NCBI GenBank assembly: GCA_025965155.1
Contig: JAOPXN010000098.1
Location: 44,518 to 108,517 of the forward strand
Source of the DNA: Propionibacteriaceae bacterium
GTDB lineage: Bacteria > Actinomycetota > Actinomycetes > Propionibacteriales > Propionibacteriaceae
DNA: 64,000 nucleotides
Direction of reading: 5' to 3'
This document shows positions 35,136-43,630 of the stretch, in pieces (positions within the stretch are counted from its first letter, which is position 1; every line of letters begins with the position of its first letter). Made by a program: the position numbers and the translations under genes. The notes beneath the pieces are model-generated. The model ran no database searches and was not told the origin of the DNA. It was given only the letters and a program-made list of their open reading frames with translations.

Positions 35136-36467
35136 TCAGCGGGACAGGTCCACGCCGAGACCCAGATCGGCCACCTTGATCGGCAGTCCGGTCCGGAGCG
35201 ACTCGTTGCCGGCCATTCCGACCGCGATCGAGCGAACGCCGTCCACCCAGTCCGACGGTCGCTCCAGCCAGTCCTCACCGGGACCGACGAAGACATCGGC
35301 CAGCAGCAAGGCGTCGCCGCCGCCGTGACCACCCTCGCCCTCCGGAATCTTGATGTCCTGCGCCGCCTCCCAGTGGCGCTGCAGGGTCAGTCGCTGACCG
35401 TCGCTCCGGATCGACGACTCGGGCTGGGCGCTCGGGTCGAGAACCAGGTTGCCCTCCGCGTCGGTCAGGACGGCCGCCCGCTCGATTACCTCGAGCTCGG
35501 CGCGGCCCTCGGTGCCGTTCAGGTAGATCCGGTAGCCCTCCCACGGGGAGTGGGCGTTCAGGGAGTAGCTCAGCGTCGCCCCGGACTCGTAGTCGACGAT
35601 CACCGCGAGGTTGTCCTCGGTGGTGATGCCCGGGCCGAACACGTCCTGGTCGCGGCGGTACCCGTCGTAGGACTCGTTATCGAGGTAGAGCGCCTTGAGC
35701 CGGGCATCCTGGCGCAGATCCAGCTCCCACGGGCTGTGCGGACCATCGTGGGTGCCCCGATCCGGACGGCTCGGCAACCCACGAGCGTCGGCGTTGTCGG
35801 AACCGTAGAACCGTACGCCGCCGCGGGCGTACACCTGGGACGGCGCATCACTGAGCAGCCAGTTGATCAGGTCGAAGTGATGTGACGCCTTGTGGATCAG
35901 CAGACCGCCGGAGTTTGCCTTGTCCCGGTGCCAGCGCCGGAAGTAGTCGGCCCCGTGCGCGGTGTCGAGTACCCATTCGAAGGTGACCGACAGCGGCGTC
36001 CCGATTGAGCCGTTCTTGATCAGCTCCTTGAGCGCGGAGTTGCGCGGGGAGTACCGGTAGTTGTGCGTTACCACTACCTGGCGACCCGTACGGTCGACCG
36101 CCTCCGCGATCCGGCGGGTGCTCTCCGGATCGATCGTCAGCGGCTTCTCGACCACCACGTCGGCGCCGGCGTCCAGGCTCCGGACGATCAGTCCGGCGTG
36201 GGTGAAGTCCGGAGAGGTGATGATCACCCGGTCGGCACGCGTCTGTTCGATCACCCGCTCCAGGTCATCGGGGTGCCCGGTAACGATCGTGGTGACATCG
36301 AGGCCAGCCTCGGCCAGCCGATTGAGGTGCACCGCCAGCCGGCCGGGGTTGGGCTCAAGCATCCCGACCAGTTCGGCGTCGTCCCGGTGGGCGCCGACCA
36401 TGGCATCGAGATACATGTGGACGCGGTGGCCGGTTCCGACCACGACGTAGCGTCGCTTGGAAGTCAC
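35136..36467 (-). CDS. Gfo/Idh/MocA family oxidoreductase
   Basis: 443 residues from the GTG at 36467; the frame stays open upstream without family match. Rossmann YVVVGTGHRVHMYLDAMVG, VITSPDFTHAGLIVRSLDAGADVVVEKPLT with the EKP motif, and His/Asp residues in KASHHFDLINWLL. An NAD(P)-dependent sugar or sugar-acid dehydrogenase. At 443 residues it is longer than typical members because of an inserted stretch near 240-300. It follows the ABC importer genes on the same strand (94 bases after the MalG-type permease), so the imported sugar is probably its substrate or precursor. Confidence 0.88.
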   Translation of the reverse strand: MTSKRRYVVVGTGHRVHMYLDAMVGAHRDDAELVGMLEPNPGRLAVHLNRLAEAGLDVTTIVTGHPDDLERVIEQTRADRVIITSPDFTHAGLIVRSLDAGADVVVEKPLTIDPESTRRIAEAVDRTGRQVVVTHNYRYSPRNSALKELIKNGSIGTPLSVTFEWVLDTAHGADYFRRWHRDKANSGGLLIHKASHHFDLINWLLSDAPSQVYARGGVRFYGSDNADARGLPSRPDRGTHDGPHSPWELDLRQDARLKALYLDNESYDGYRRDQDVFGPGITTEDNLAVIVDYESGATLSYSLNAHSPWEGYRIYLNGTEGRAELEVIERAAVLTDAEGNLVLDPSAQPESSIRSDGQRLTLQRHWEAAQDIKIPEGEGGHGGGDALLLADVFVGPGEDWLERPSDWVDGVRSIAVGMAGNESLRTGLPIKVADLGLGVDLSR

Positions 36468-36561
36468 GGTTTGTGGTGCCTTTCGGAGTTGAGGGTGCTT
36501 GGCACGCCCGTGTGGATCAAGGTACGTGCGGGCCGAGGGGGGTGGAGATCGAGGTAGCGGG

Positions 36562-37476
36562 TCATTTGCCGCCGGTGGTGGCGATCCCCTTGACGAGGAA
36601 CTTCTGGCCGAACAGGAATGCCAGGAAGATGGGGACCAAGGACACGATCGACATGGCGAACATGGCCCCCCAGTTGCTGCCACTGGTGGAGTCCAGGAAC
36701 CCGCGCAGCGCGACCGGAACTGTGTACTTCTCCGGCGAGGTGAGGTAGATCAGCGAGGTGAAGAAGTCACTCCAGGTCCAGATGAAGGTGAAGATCGCCG
36801 TAGTGGCCAACGCCGGCCCCATCAGCGGAAGCATCACTCTGGCGAAGATCCGCCAGTGCCCGCAGCCGTCGATCCGGGCCGCCTCATCCAGCTCCCGCGG
36901 GATGCCTCGGATGAACTGGACCATGAGGAACACGAAGAAGGCATCGGTGGCCATGAACTTGGGCAGGACCAGCGGAATGAACGTGTTCACCCAGCCCAGC
37001 TGGTTGAACAGAATGTACTGCGGGACCACAACGACGTGGATGGGCAGCATGATCGTCACCAGCATGATCGAAAACCACAGCGTCTTGAGCCGGAACCTCA
37101 GTCGGGCAAAGGCGTAGGCCGCCAGCGAGCATGACAGCAGGTTGCCGGCGACCGCGCCGATCACCACAAGCGCCGAGTTCATCAGGTAGTGGCCGAACGG
37201 GTTGCCCAGCGCGTGCCAGCCTTGGGTGTAGTTGGTGAGAACAAGGTCATTCACCCAGAGACCAGGACTGCGAAAGATGACATCGGTCGGTCGGAACGAG
37301 CTGACCAGCATCCACAGCAGTGGATAGATAATCACCAGGCTGGCCAGGATCAGCAACGCATCCATGAGAAGAGAGCGTCCCCTTCCCAACATGACGAGCC
37401 GATTATGGGCCGGTGTCTCGGCGGCAGGACGCACCACCCGCTCTTCGGGCACCGTCTTAGTTCGCAGATCAGTCAT
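36562..37476 (-). CDS. Carbohydrate ABC transporter permease, MalG type
   Basis: 304 residues with six membrane segments and the EAA loop ELDEAARIDGCGHWRIFARVMLPLMGPAL's core (DEAARIDGCG) that contacts the ATPase. MalG/CUT1-type permease. Overlaps the MalF-type gene by eight bases. As usual in actinobacteria no ATPase gene is in the operon; a shared MsiK-like ATPase elsewhere would serve it. Confidence 0.93.
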   Translation of the reverse strand: MTDLRTKTVPEERVVRPAAETPAHNRLVMLGRGRSLLMDALLILASLVIIYPLLWMLVSSFRPTDVIFRSPGLWVNDLVLTNYTQGWHALGNPFGHYLMNSALVVIGAVAGNLLSCSLAAYAFARLRFRLKTLWFSIMLVTIMLPIHVVVVPQYILFNQLGWVNTFIPLVLPKFMATDAFFVFLMVQFIRGIPRELDEAARIDGCGHWRIFARVMLPLMGPALATTAIFTFIWTWSDFFTSLIYLTSPEKYTVPVALRGFLDSTSGSNWGAMFAMSIVSLVPIFLAFLFGQKFLVKGIATTGGK

Positions 37477-38425
37477 CGTAGAACACCCAATACTTGGAGG
37501 CGAAGAAGTTGATTGCGGTCAGCACTCCGACGATGACCACTAGGAGCCAGGCCATTGCCGCGGCGTAGCCCATCTGGAACTGGCCGAAGCCGCGCTGGTA
37601 CAGATACAGCGTGTAGAACAGGGTCGAGTCCGACGGCCCGCCGGTCCCGTTCGAAACCACGAAGGCCTGGGTGAACGACTGGAAGGCGCCGATGATCTGC
37701 AGCACGAGGTTGAAGAAGATGATCGGCGACAACAGCGGCAGCGTGATCTGGGTGAACCGCACCCATCGCGTCGCACCGTCGACCGAGGCGGCCTCGTAGT
37801 ACATGCCGGGGATCTGTCTCAGGCCGGCGAGGAAGATGACCATCGGAGAGCCGAACGTCCAGATGTGCAACAAGATGATCGTGCCCAAGGCGTACTTCGG
37901 ATCGGAGATCCAGCCTGTGGTCGCCTCCAGCCCGAACAGCCTGAGAATCTGGTTCACGATTCCGTCGGTGCCGAACATCTGGCGCCACAGCAACGCGATC
38001 GCCACTGAGCCGCCTAGCATTGACGGCAGATAGAAGATCGATCGATAGAGCGCCAGTCCCCGCATTCCCTTGTCCAGCAGCAATGCGATGCCCAGGGCCA
38101 AGATCAACTGCAGCGGGACGGAGACGAACACGTAGATGAAGGTGACCTTGAGCGAGTGGTGCAGTCTCGCATCGTCGAGCATCCGGGCGTAGTTGGCCAG
38201 ACCGGTCCACTCCGGTGCTTGGATCAGGCTGTAGTTGGTGAACGACAGATACAGCGACGCGATCATCGGCCCGATGGTGATCACCACCAGGCCGACCAGC
38301 CACGGCAGCAAGAACAGGTAGCCGGCCTTGTTGTCCCTGGTGGCTTCCTTCCTCCGGGCCAGGCGCTCTTCCGGCGACTTGGCCTTGGTGACCTTGATGT
38401 GCGAGAGCTCTGAGATGGCGCTCAT
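37469..38425 (-). CDS. Carbohydrate ABC transporter permease, MalF type
   Basis: 318 residues with six membrane segments after a cytoplasmic N-terminal tail of about 35 residues, and the EAA loop as YEAASVDGATRWVRFTQITL. CUT1-type permease partner of the MalG-like protein. Four bases separate it from the binding-protein gene. Imports mono- or oligosaccharides; substrate not visible. Confidence 0.93.
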   Translation of the reverse strand: MSAISELSHIKVTKAKSPEERLARRKEATRDNKAGYLFLLPWLVGLVVITIGPMIASLYLSFTNYSLIQAPEWTGLANYARMLDDARLHHSLKVTFIYVFVSVPLQLILALGIALLLDKGMRGLALYRSIFYLPSMLGGSVAIALLWRQMFGTDGIVNQILRLFGLEATTGWISDPKYALGTIILLHIWTFGSPMVIFLAGLRQIPGMYYEAASVDGATRWVRFTQITLPLLSPIIFFNLVLQIIGAFQSFTQAFVVSNGTGGPSDSTLFYTLYLYQRGFGQFQMGYAAAMAWLLVVIVGVLTAINFFASKYWVFYDD

Positions 38426-38429
38426 GTCG

Positions 38430-39728
38430 CTAGCCCGTCAGGTTCGACTTGAGCTCGTCCACGAACTTGGTCGCCGCGTCGGCGGGACTCGTCCGACCGA
38501 ACAGCACATCGGTCTGGTAGCGGGTCATGACCGCGGCAAGCGTGCCACCACCGGGCGGCGGTGCAATCGGGGTCTCGGCAAGCTCCGGCTTGATGTCGGC
38601 GATGAACTTCGCCACCGACTTCTGAGCCGGCGACAGCTTGGACTGGATACTGGCCGCAATCTCAGTATTGGCCGGGATGCCTCTCTCCGCCAGGTTGATG
38701 GCAGCGGCCTCAGGGGAGTTCACCAACCAGTTGACGAATGCCACTGAGGCGTCGGGATTCTTGGTTCGGGCGGACACCGAGAACAGCTGTCCCGCCTTGT
38801 ACCAAGCCTTGCGTTCGGTCGCCTTGCCGGCGATGCTCGGGTATCGAAGGATCGCCATCTCCCCACCGGAGGCTGCGTTGACGGCTTCCACCTGGTTGGA
38901 CCAGAACATGGCCATGCCAGCCTTGGAAGTGACCAGCCCACTCTGATCGAGCGGCTTGTTGGCTTCCTCGCTGACCGCCGCCGCCGAAGGAATCGCCTTA
39001 GCCTTCTCGTACGCGACCTGCATCTCGAACCAGGGCACGACGTCAGCAGCCTCGAAGCCGAGCCCCTTGTCAACGAACAGCTCCTTGCCGTGCTGTCGGA
39101 GGAATGCACTCAGGGTGGCGTCGTTGAAGATGGAGGACATGCCGAACACTCCGCCGCCCACTTTCGAGGTCAGCTCGGCACCGACCTCCTTGGCCTGGTC
39201 CCAGGTCCAGGTGGTGTCATCGGGCAGGTCCATCTTGGCCTTTTCGAAGACCGCGGGGTTGGCCAGGATGGTAGGAGTGTTGATGCCGGCGTTGAGCCCA
39301 ACCAGCTTGCCGTCGATCTTGCCGGAGTCGACTGTGCCCTCGGCGAACTTCGACACGTCCGCGCCGCCCTCGCCCAGGTCTAGGAGTGCGCCGCGGCTGC
39401 CGTACTCCGCGATGTAGGCCATGTCCATCTGGATGATGTCCGGGGCCGTGTTGCCGGCCGTCTGGGTGGCGAGCTTGTCCCAGTAGGTGGCGAACTCCCC
39501 CGGCTGGCCGGAGATCTTCACATTGGGGTTGGCCTTCATGTACGCAGCGATCGCGGCGTCCGTGTTCTTGTTCCGGACTTCGTTGCCCCACCAGGCGAAC
39601 TGCAGGTCGGCCGATCCGTCGGCGCTTCCGCCGCTTTCGGAGTTGGAGCCACAGGCGGCCAATCCCGTGGTCATCGCCGCTACGGCGACCCCGCCTCCGA
39701 TCAGAAACTGCCTTCGGGTTACAGCCAT
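38430..39728 (-). CDS. Carbohydrate ABC transporter solute-binding lipoprotein
   Basis: 432 residues from the ATG at 39728 (GAAAGG upstream). The N-terminus MAVTRRQFLIGGGVAVAAM has a Tat-like twin Arg, and the lipobox LAAC follows, so it is a lipoprotein, perhaps Tat-exported. The mature part is a family 1 binding protein (LQFAWWGNEVRNKNTDAAIAAY, then IIQMDMAYIAEYGSRGALLDL). First gene of the importer operon, behind a near-consensus promoter and a LacI-type operator. Confidence 0.93.
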   Translation of the reverse strand: MAVTRRQFLIGGGVAVAAMTTGLAACGSNSESGGSADGSADLQFAWWGNEVRNKNTDAAIAAYMKANPNVKISGQPGEFATYWDKLATQTAGNTAPDIIQMDMAYIAEYGSRGALLDLGEGGADVSKFAEGTVDSGKIDGKLVGLNAGINTPTILANPAVFEKAKMDLPDDTTWTWDQAKEVGAELTSKVGGGVFGMSSIFNDATLSAFLRQHGKELFVDKGLGFEAADVVPWFEMQVAYEKAKAIPSAAAVSEEANKPLDQSGLVTSKAGMAMFWSNQVEAVNAASGGEMAILRYPSIAGKATERKAWYKAGQLFSVSARTKNPDASVAFVNWLVNSPEAAAINLAERGIPANTEIAASIQSKLSPAQKSVAKFIADIKPELAETPIAPPPGGGTLAAVMTRYQTDVLFGRTSPADAATKFVDELKSNLTG

Positions 39729-39750
39729 TGCATTTCCCTTTCGCCATTGA

Positions 39751-39770
39751 TTGTGAAAGCGTTTTCCCAA
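39751..39770. promoter_or_regulatory. LacI-family operator of the sugar importer operon
   Basis: TTGTGAAAGCGTTTTCCCAA is symmetrical about its central CG (eight of ten positions in the half sites), as expected for LacI/GalR-type operators. It sits directly downstream of the -10 box, over the predicted start of transcription, 23 bases before the binding-protein start. The LacI regulator at 28880-29926 is the likely binder. Confidence 0.8.
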
Positions 39771-39799
39771 ACTGTAGGTTAGGTTACGGGTGCTGTCAA
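39771..39799 (-). promoter_or_regulatory. Promoter of the sugar importer operon
   Basis: On the minus strand TTGACA (39799-39794) and TACAGT (39776-39771) are 17 bases apart, a nearly perfect sigma-70-type promoter. The operator follows immediately, so repression by steric block is expected. The strength of the promoter implies tight control in the absence of sugar. Confidence 0.75.
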
Positions 39800-39894
39800 G
39801 AGTCATCCACCGCCTGCTTGCAGTGTTACATCAGAAGCGCTCGTCTACATACTGATACGGTCAACAGGTTCACTTTGACTAGAGGAAGGTGCTC

Positions 39895-40746
39895 GTGGAG
39901 CTGGGTGACGCTGAGCAACCGAACGCAACAGCGGCCGAACCGGCCGACGGTGGTGGCATTCGCGAGGTGAAATCCGCGGCCAGGACGGTTGAGCTGCTGG
40001 AGCTCCTTGCCGCCCGGCGGCACCAGCCGATGAGGCTACGTGAGATCAGTGAGCAGCTCAACGCCCCGCGGAGCAGTATCTACGCGCTGATCCGAACTCT
40101 GCTGGACCGCGGGTGGGTCCGGACCGACCCGACCGGGACGCTCTACAGCATAGGGATCCAAGCCCTGCTGGCCGGCACTACGTACCTCGATGTGGACCCG
40201 ATTCTTCGGATCGTCCAGCCGCAGATCGGCAACCTGAGCATGCAGCTGGACGAGACCGTCCACTACGGCAGGCTGCAGGGATCCGACGTGGTCTACCTTG
40301 CGACACACGAGTCCAGCCAGTATTTGCGGCCCTTCAGCCGGGTAGGTCGGCGACTGCCGGCATTCACGACCGCGATGGGCAAGGCCCTGCTCGCTGAGCA
40401 GCTGCGGAGCAACGGCGAACAGGGACTGTCTGCTCATCTACCCCAGACGTTGGCCCCGCTGACCCCCAAGACCGTCGTCGACGGTGCCGAGCTGCGCACC
40501 CAGCTGGAGGAGACCCAAAGCCGTGGTTTTGCCGTGGACGAAGAGGAGAACGTGCCTGGCATCACCTGCTATGCGGTCGCTTTACGCTTCGGCGGCGCCT
40601 ATCTGGATGCAATCAGCTGCTCGGTGCCGGTCGAGCGCCTCAGCATTGGCCGCGAGGAAGAAATCGTGCGTGCTCTTCGTGCGGCCAAGCACACCCTGGA
40701 GCTGATGGCGCCGGGCAACGCCCTGCACAACTACCCCGGGGTTTAG
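39895..40746 (+). CDS. IclR-family transcriptional regulator
   Basis: 283 residues from the GTG at 39895, six bases after GAGGAAGG. Winged helix about 25-85 (LREISEQLNAPRSSIYALIRTLLDRGWV) and a C-terminal IclR effector domain (FTTAMGKALLA, VPGITCYAVALRF, ISCSVPVERL). IclR proteins sense small acids such as KDG, glyoxylate or aromatic acids, which fits the sugar-acid operon that follows in the same direction. Divergent from the importer operon. The tandem palindromes at 40778-40804 may be its target. Confidence 0.92.
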   Translation: MELGDAEQPNATAAEPADGGGIREVKSAARTVELLELLAARRHQPMRLREISEQLNAPRSSIYALIRTLLDRGWVRTDPTGTLYSIGIQALLAGTTYLDVDPILRIVQPQIGNLSMQLDETVHYGRLQGSDVVYLATHESSQYLRPFSRVGRRLPAFTTAMGKALLAEQLRSNGEQGLSAHLPQTLAPLTPKTVVDGAELRTQLEETQSRGFAVDEEENVPGITCYAVALRFGGAYLDAISCSVPVERLSIGREEEIVRALRAAKHTLELMAPGNALHNYPGV

Positions 40747-40777
40747 TACCCGGGCTACCCGCTCGCTCCTCTTCCTG

Positions 40778-40804
40778 CTACATATGTAGACGCCAGATAT
40801 GTGG
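40778..40804. promoter_or_regulatory. Tandem palindromic sites before the sugar-acid operon
   Basis: CTACATATGTAG (40778-40789) is a perfect 12-base palindrome; CCAGATATGTGG (40793-40804) agrees with it at nine of twelve positions and starts 15 bases later. Two related sites in phase on a 137-base gap before the aldolase gene look like binding sites of a dimeric regulator; the IclR protein encoded just upstream is the obvious candidate. Confidence 0.55.
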
Positions 40805-40883
40805 GCAGGCACTATGCAGGTAGGTGGACGATAGGCTACGTTGTCTGCAATCTGCTGTTCCCAACTGAGGAGAGTCGGCCGAC

Positions 40884-41519
40884 GTGAGCGAGCTACTCGA
40901 GGTCCTTGCCCCCACCCCCGTCATCGCGATCCTGCGCGCACCGACCGCGGACGCCTTTGGTCCGGCCACCGAGACCTTGTACAAGGCAGGCTTCAGGTGT
41001 GTCGAGTTCACCCTCACCACCTCCGGGGCCATCGACGCGATGAAGGACGTGCTGTCGTCGATGCCGGACGACCTGGTGGTGGGCATCGGAACGGTACGGA
41101 CCGCGGAGCACGTCCACGACGCGATCGACGCCGGCGCGGCGTTCCTGGTCAGTCAGGTCTTCCGGCGGCCGCTGGTTGATGCAGCCGCGGCCCGCGGCGT
41201 CCCCTTCTTCCCGGGTGCCCTGACGCCGACGGAGATCCTGGACGCGTGGGAGAGTGGCGTCTCGGCGGTCAAGGTGTCACCCATCGGTCCGGTTGGCGGG
41301 CTTGCGTACTTTGACAATGTCCGCGGTCCCCTGCCGGACATTTCTTTAATGCCAACCGGCGGCGTCGAGCTGGATGAGGTTAGCGCTTACCTGGACAAAG
41401 GAGCGGTTGCCGTGGGGCTGAGTGGCGCGCTCTTCGCGGATGCCCTGCTGCCGGGCGGTGACCTGACCGCACTCGCCGATCGGGCGGCTCAGGTCATCAC
41501 CGCGGTACGCGCGCGTTGA
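40884..41519 (+). CDS. KDPG-type 2-keto-3-deoxy sugar-acid aldolase
   Basis: 211 residues of the Eda class I aldolase family: PVIAILRAP, FRCVEFTLTT with Glu41, GIGTVRTAEHVHDAIDAGAAFLVS, Schiff-base Lys130 in AVKVSP, and MPTGGV for phosphate/carboxylate binding. In classical enzymes it splits KDPG to pyruvate and glyceraldehyde 3-phosphate. Here it is co-transcribed with galactarate/talarate dehydratase and tartronate-semialdehyde reductase, so I infer it cleaves 5-keto-4-deoxy-glucarate (or a close relative) to pyruvate and tartronate semialdehyde. GTG start; TGATG junction with the next gene. Confidence 0.9.
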   Translation: MSELLEVLAPTPVIAILRAPTADAFGPATETLYKAGFRCVEFTLTTSGAIDAMKDVLSSMPDDLVVGIGTVRTAEHVHDAIDAGAAFLVSQVFRRPLVDAAAARGVPFFPGALTPTEILDAWESGVSAVKVSPIGPVGGLAYFDNVRGPLPDISLMPTGGVELDEVSAYLDKGAVAVGLSGALFADALLPGGDLTALADRAAQVITAVRAR

Positions 41520-42685
41520 TGCCCGCGCCGAACGGCCACGTCGTCATTGCGCCCGACAAGTTCAAGGGCTCGCGGTCGGCCGCGGAGGTGGCTCGCCATC
41601 TGCGTGACGGGCTGGTGAGGGTGGTCCCGAACGCGGAGGTGCGAGTGGCCCCCGTCGCCGACGGGGGTGAGGGCACCGTGGACGCCGCCCTGGCCAGCGG
41701 GTACACCGGCGTCCCGGTGACCGTCACCGGAGCCGACGGTTCCCCGTTGGGCGCAACGATCGCGATCCGCGGCGACACGGCCGTCGTTGAGCTGGCCCAA
41801 GCAAGCGGGCTGCAACGCGTCGGCAGAGCTCGGCGGAACGCGGTGCGAGCGACAAGCTTCGGCACGGGTGAGCTCATCCGCGCCGCACTGGACGCTGGCT
41901 GCCAGACGATAGTGCTGGGCCTCGGTGGCAGCGCCAGCACCGACGGTGGCGCCGGCATGGTGCAGGCACTCGGCGCGCGGCTCCTCGACTCCTCTGGACG
42001 CAGCATCGGCCCTGGCGGCGGCGAGCTGGTCAACCTCTCTCGGATTGACCTGACCGGGATGGACCAGCGGATCCCCCGGACCACCTTCATCCTGGCCAGC
42101 GATGTCGACAACGTGCTGCTGGGCCCAGCGGGAGCTGCGGCCGTGTTCGCGCCCCAGAAGGGAGCCAGCGCCGCGCAGGTCGACCAGTTGGAAGCGGGGC
42201 TCTCCCGCTGGGCCGATGCGGTCGCTACAGCCGTCGCCGCGTTGAACACGTCGACCCTTGCGGGTCATGACGTCTCGGCTGCTCCCGGTGCGGGTGCTGC
42301 GGGTGGGGTGGGCTTTGCGGCGATGGCGTTGCTGCACGCGCAGCCCCGCGCCGGGGTCGAGCTGTTGCTGGAGATGGTGGGGTTCGCTGAGCTGCTGCAC
42401 GGTGCGCGGCTGGTGATCACCGGGGAAGGGTCGCTGGACGCGCAGAGCCTCGGCGGCAAGGTCCCCGTCGGGGTCGCCCGCGCAGCGCGGCACCGAAACG
42501 TACCGACCGTCGCAGTTGCCGGGGTGACGTCACTGCCGCCGGAGACTCTGACTGCCGCAGGTTTTGAACAGACCTACACCTTGCGGCAGCTCGAGCCCAA
42601 CCTGTCCCGGTGCATTGCCGACGCTGGCCGACTGCTCGAACGCACCGGACAACAGATCGCCGAAGACTGGCTCAACCCAAGCTGA
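41519..42685 (+). CDS. Glycerate kinase (GarK/GlxK type)
   Basis: 388 residues starting at the ATG that shares bases with the aldolase stop. The glycerate kinase type 1 family is recognised by VIAPDKFKGSRSAAEVA at the N-terminus, ADGGEGT, ATSFGTGELI, LGLGGSASTDGGAGM and the C-terminal ITGEGSLDAQSL. Phosphorylates D-glycerate, in this family usually to 2-phosphoglycerate. It closes the route from tartronate semialdehyde to glycolysis together with the reductase encoded next. Confidence 0.93.
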   Translation: MPAPNGHVVIAPDKFKGSRSAAEVARHLRDGLVRVVPNAEVRVAPVADGGEGTVDAALASGYTGVPVTVTGADGSPLGATIAIRGDTAVVELAQASGLQRVGRARRNAVRATSFGTGELIRAALDAGCQTIVLGLGGSASTDGGAGMVQALGARLLDSSGRSIGPGGGELVNLSRIDLTGMDQRIPRTTFILASDVDNVLLGPAGAAAVFAPQKGASAAQVDQLEAGLSRWADAVATAVAALNTSTLAGHDVSAAPGAGAAGGVGFAAMALLHAQPRAGVELLLEMVGFAELLHGARLVITGEGSLDAQSLGGKVPVGVARAARHRNVPTVAVAGVTSLPPETLTAAGFEQTYTLRQLEPNLSRCIADAGRLLERTGQQIAEDWLNPS

Positions 42686-42736
42686 ACGTAGGCACAGCAG
42701 GTCATGATCTCCACCATCGCGAAAGGACATCGAGTA

Positions 42737-43630
42737 ATGCGGATCGGTTTCATCGGACTCGGGATCATGGGAAAGCCCATGAGCAAGAACCTCCTCAAAG
42801 CCGGCCACGAGCTCGTGGTCAGCGCGCACAGCGCGGCAGCAGCCGACGAGCTGGTCGCCGCGGGCGCCCGGCAGGCCGACACCGCCCGTGAGATCGCCGA
42901 GCAGGTCGACGTGGTCATCACGATGCTGCCCAACTCCCCGCAGGTGAAGGAGGTGGCGCTCGGGCCTGACGGCATCGTCGCCGGTGCCCACCCGGGCCTG
43001 GTCTACGTCGACATGAGCTCGATCGCTCCGCTGGTCGCCCGCGAAGTGGCCGAAGAGCTTGCTAAGCACGAGATCCCGATGCTGGACGCGCCGGTCAGCG
43101 GTGGCGAACCCAAGGCGATCGAAGGCACGCTGTCGATCATGGTCGGCGGTGACCGTGGAGTATTTGACCAGGTCGAGCCGCTCCTTCGCGACCTGGGCAC
43201 CTCCGTGGTGCACGTCGGAGACATCGGAGCCGGCAACACGGCCAAGCTTGCCAACCAAGTGGTCGTCGCCCTGAACATCGCCGCCGTAGCCGAGGCGCTG
43301 GTGCTGTCCCAGAAGGCTGGAGTCGCTCCCGAGGCCGTCTTCGAGGCGATCCGCGGCGGGCTTGCTGGCAGCACCGTACTCGAGGCCAAGGCGCCGATGA
43401 TGATCAACCACGACTTCAAGCCGGGCTTCCGGATCAACCTTCACATCAAGGACCTGGTGAACGCGCTGGACACCTCGCATGAGGTGGGGGCGTCGCTGCC
43501 GCTGACCGCCGCCGTGCTGGAGATGATGACCGCACTACGAGCGGACGGCCACGAGTCCGACGACCACAGCGGTCTGGTGCAGTACTACGAGCAGCTGGCC
43601 AAAACGGTGATCGGGCGAAGTGAACCGTGA
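42737..43630 (+). CDS. garR: 2-hydroxy-3-oxopropionate (tartronate semialdehyde) reductase
   Basis: 297 residues from the ATG at 42737 with AAAGGA upstream; earlier Met codons lack a family match. Beta-hydroxyacid dehydrogenase family: MRIGFIGLGIMGKPMSKNLL, DMSSIAP, DAPVSGGEPKAIEGTLSIMVGG with the substrate-binding motif, GAGNTAKLANQ with catalytic Lys, and DLVNALD. Reduces tartronate semialdehyde to D-glycerate with NAD(P)H. Coupled by GTGA overlap to the dehydratase gene. 3-hydroxyisobutyrate dehydrogenase is the main alternative, but the context favours GarR. Confidence 0.9.
   Translation: MRIGFIGLGIMGKPMSKNLLKAGHELVVSAHSAAAADELVAAGARQADTAREIAEQVDVVITMLPNSPQVKEVALGPDGIVAGAHPGLVYVDMSSIAPLVAREVAEELAKHEIPMLDAPVSGGEPKAIEGTLSIMVGGDRGVFDQVEPLLRDLGTSVVHVGDIGAGNTAKLANQVVVALNIAAVAEALVLSQKAGVAPEAVFEAIRGGLAGSTVLEAKAPMMINHDFKPGFRINLHIKDLVNALDTSHEVGASLPLTAAVLEMMTALRADGHESDDHSGLVQYYEQLAKTVIGRSEP

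Noticed and set aside
34023..35885. 620-residue open frame on the plus strand
   Set aside because: It lies opposite the SDR and Gfo/Idh genes, which have clear motifs and ribosome sites. Long antisense frames are expected in high-GC DNA.
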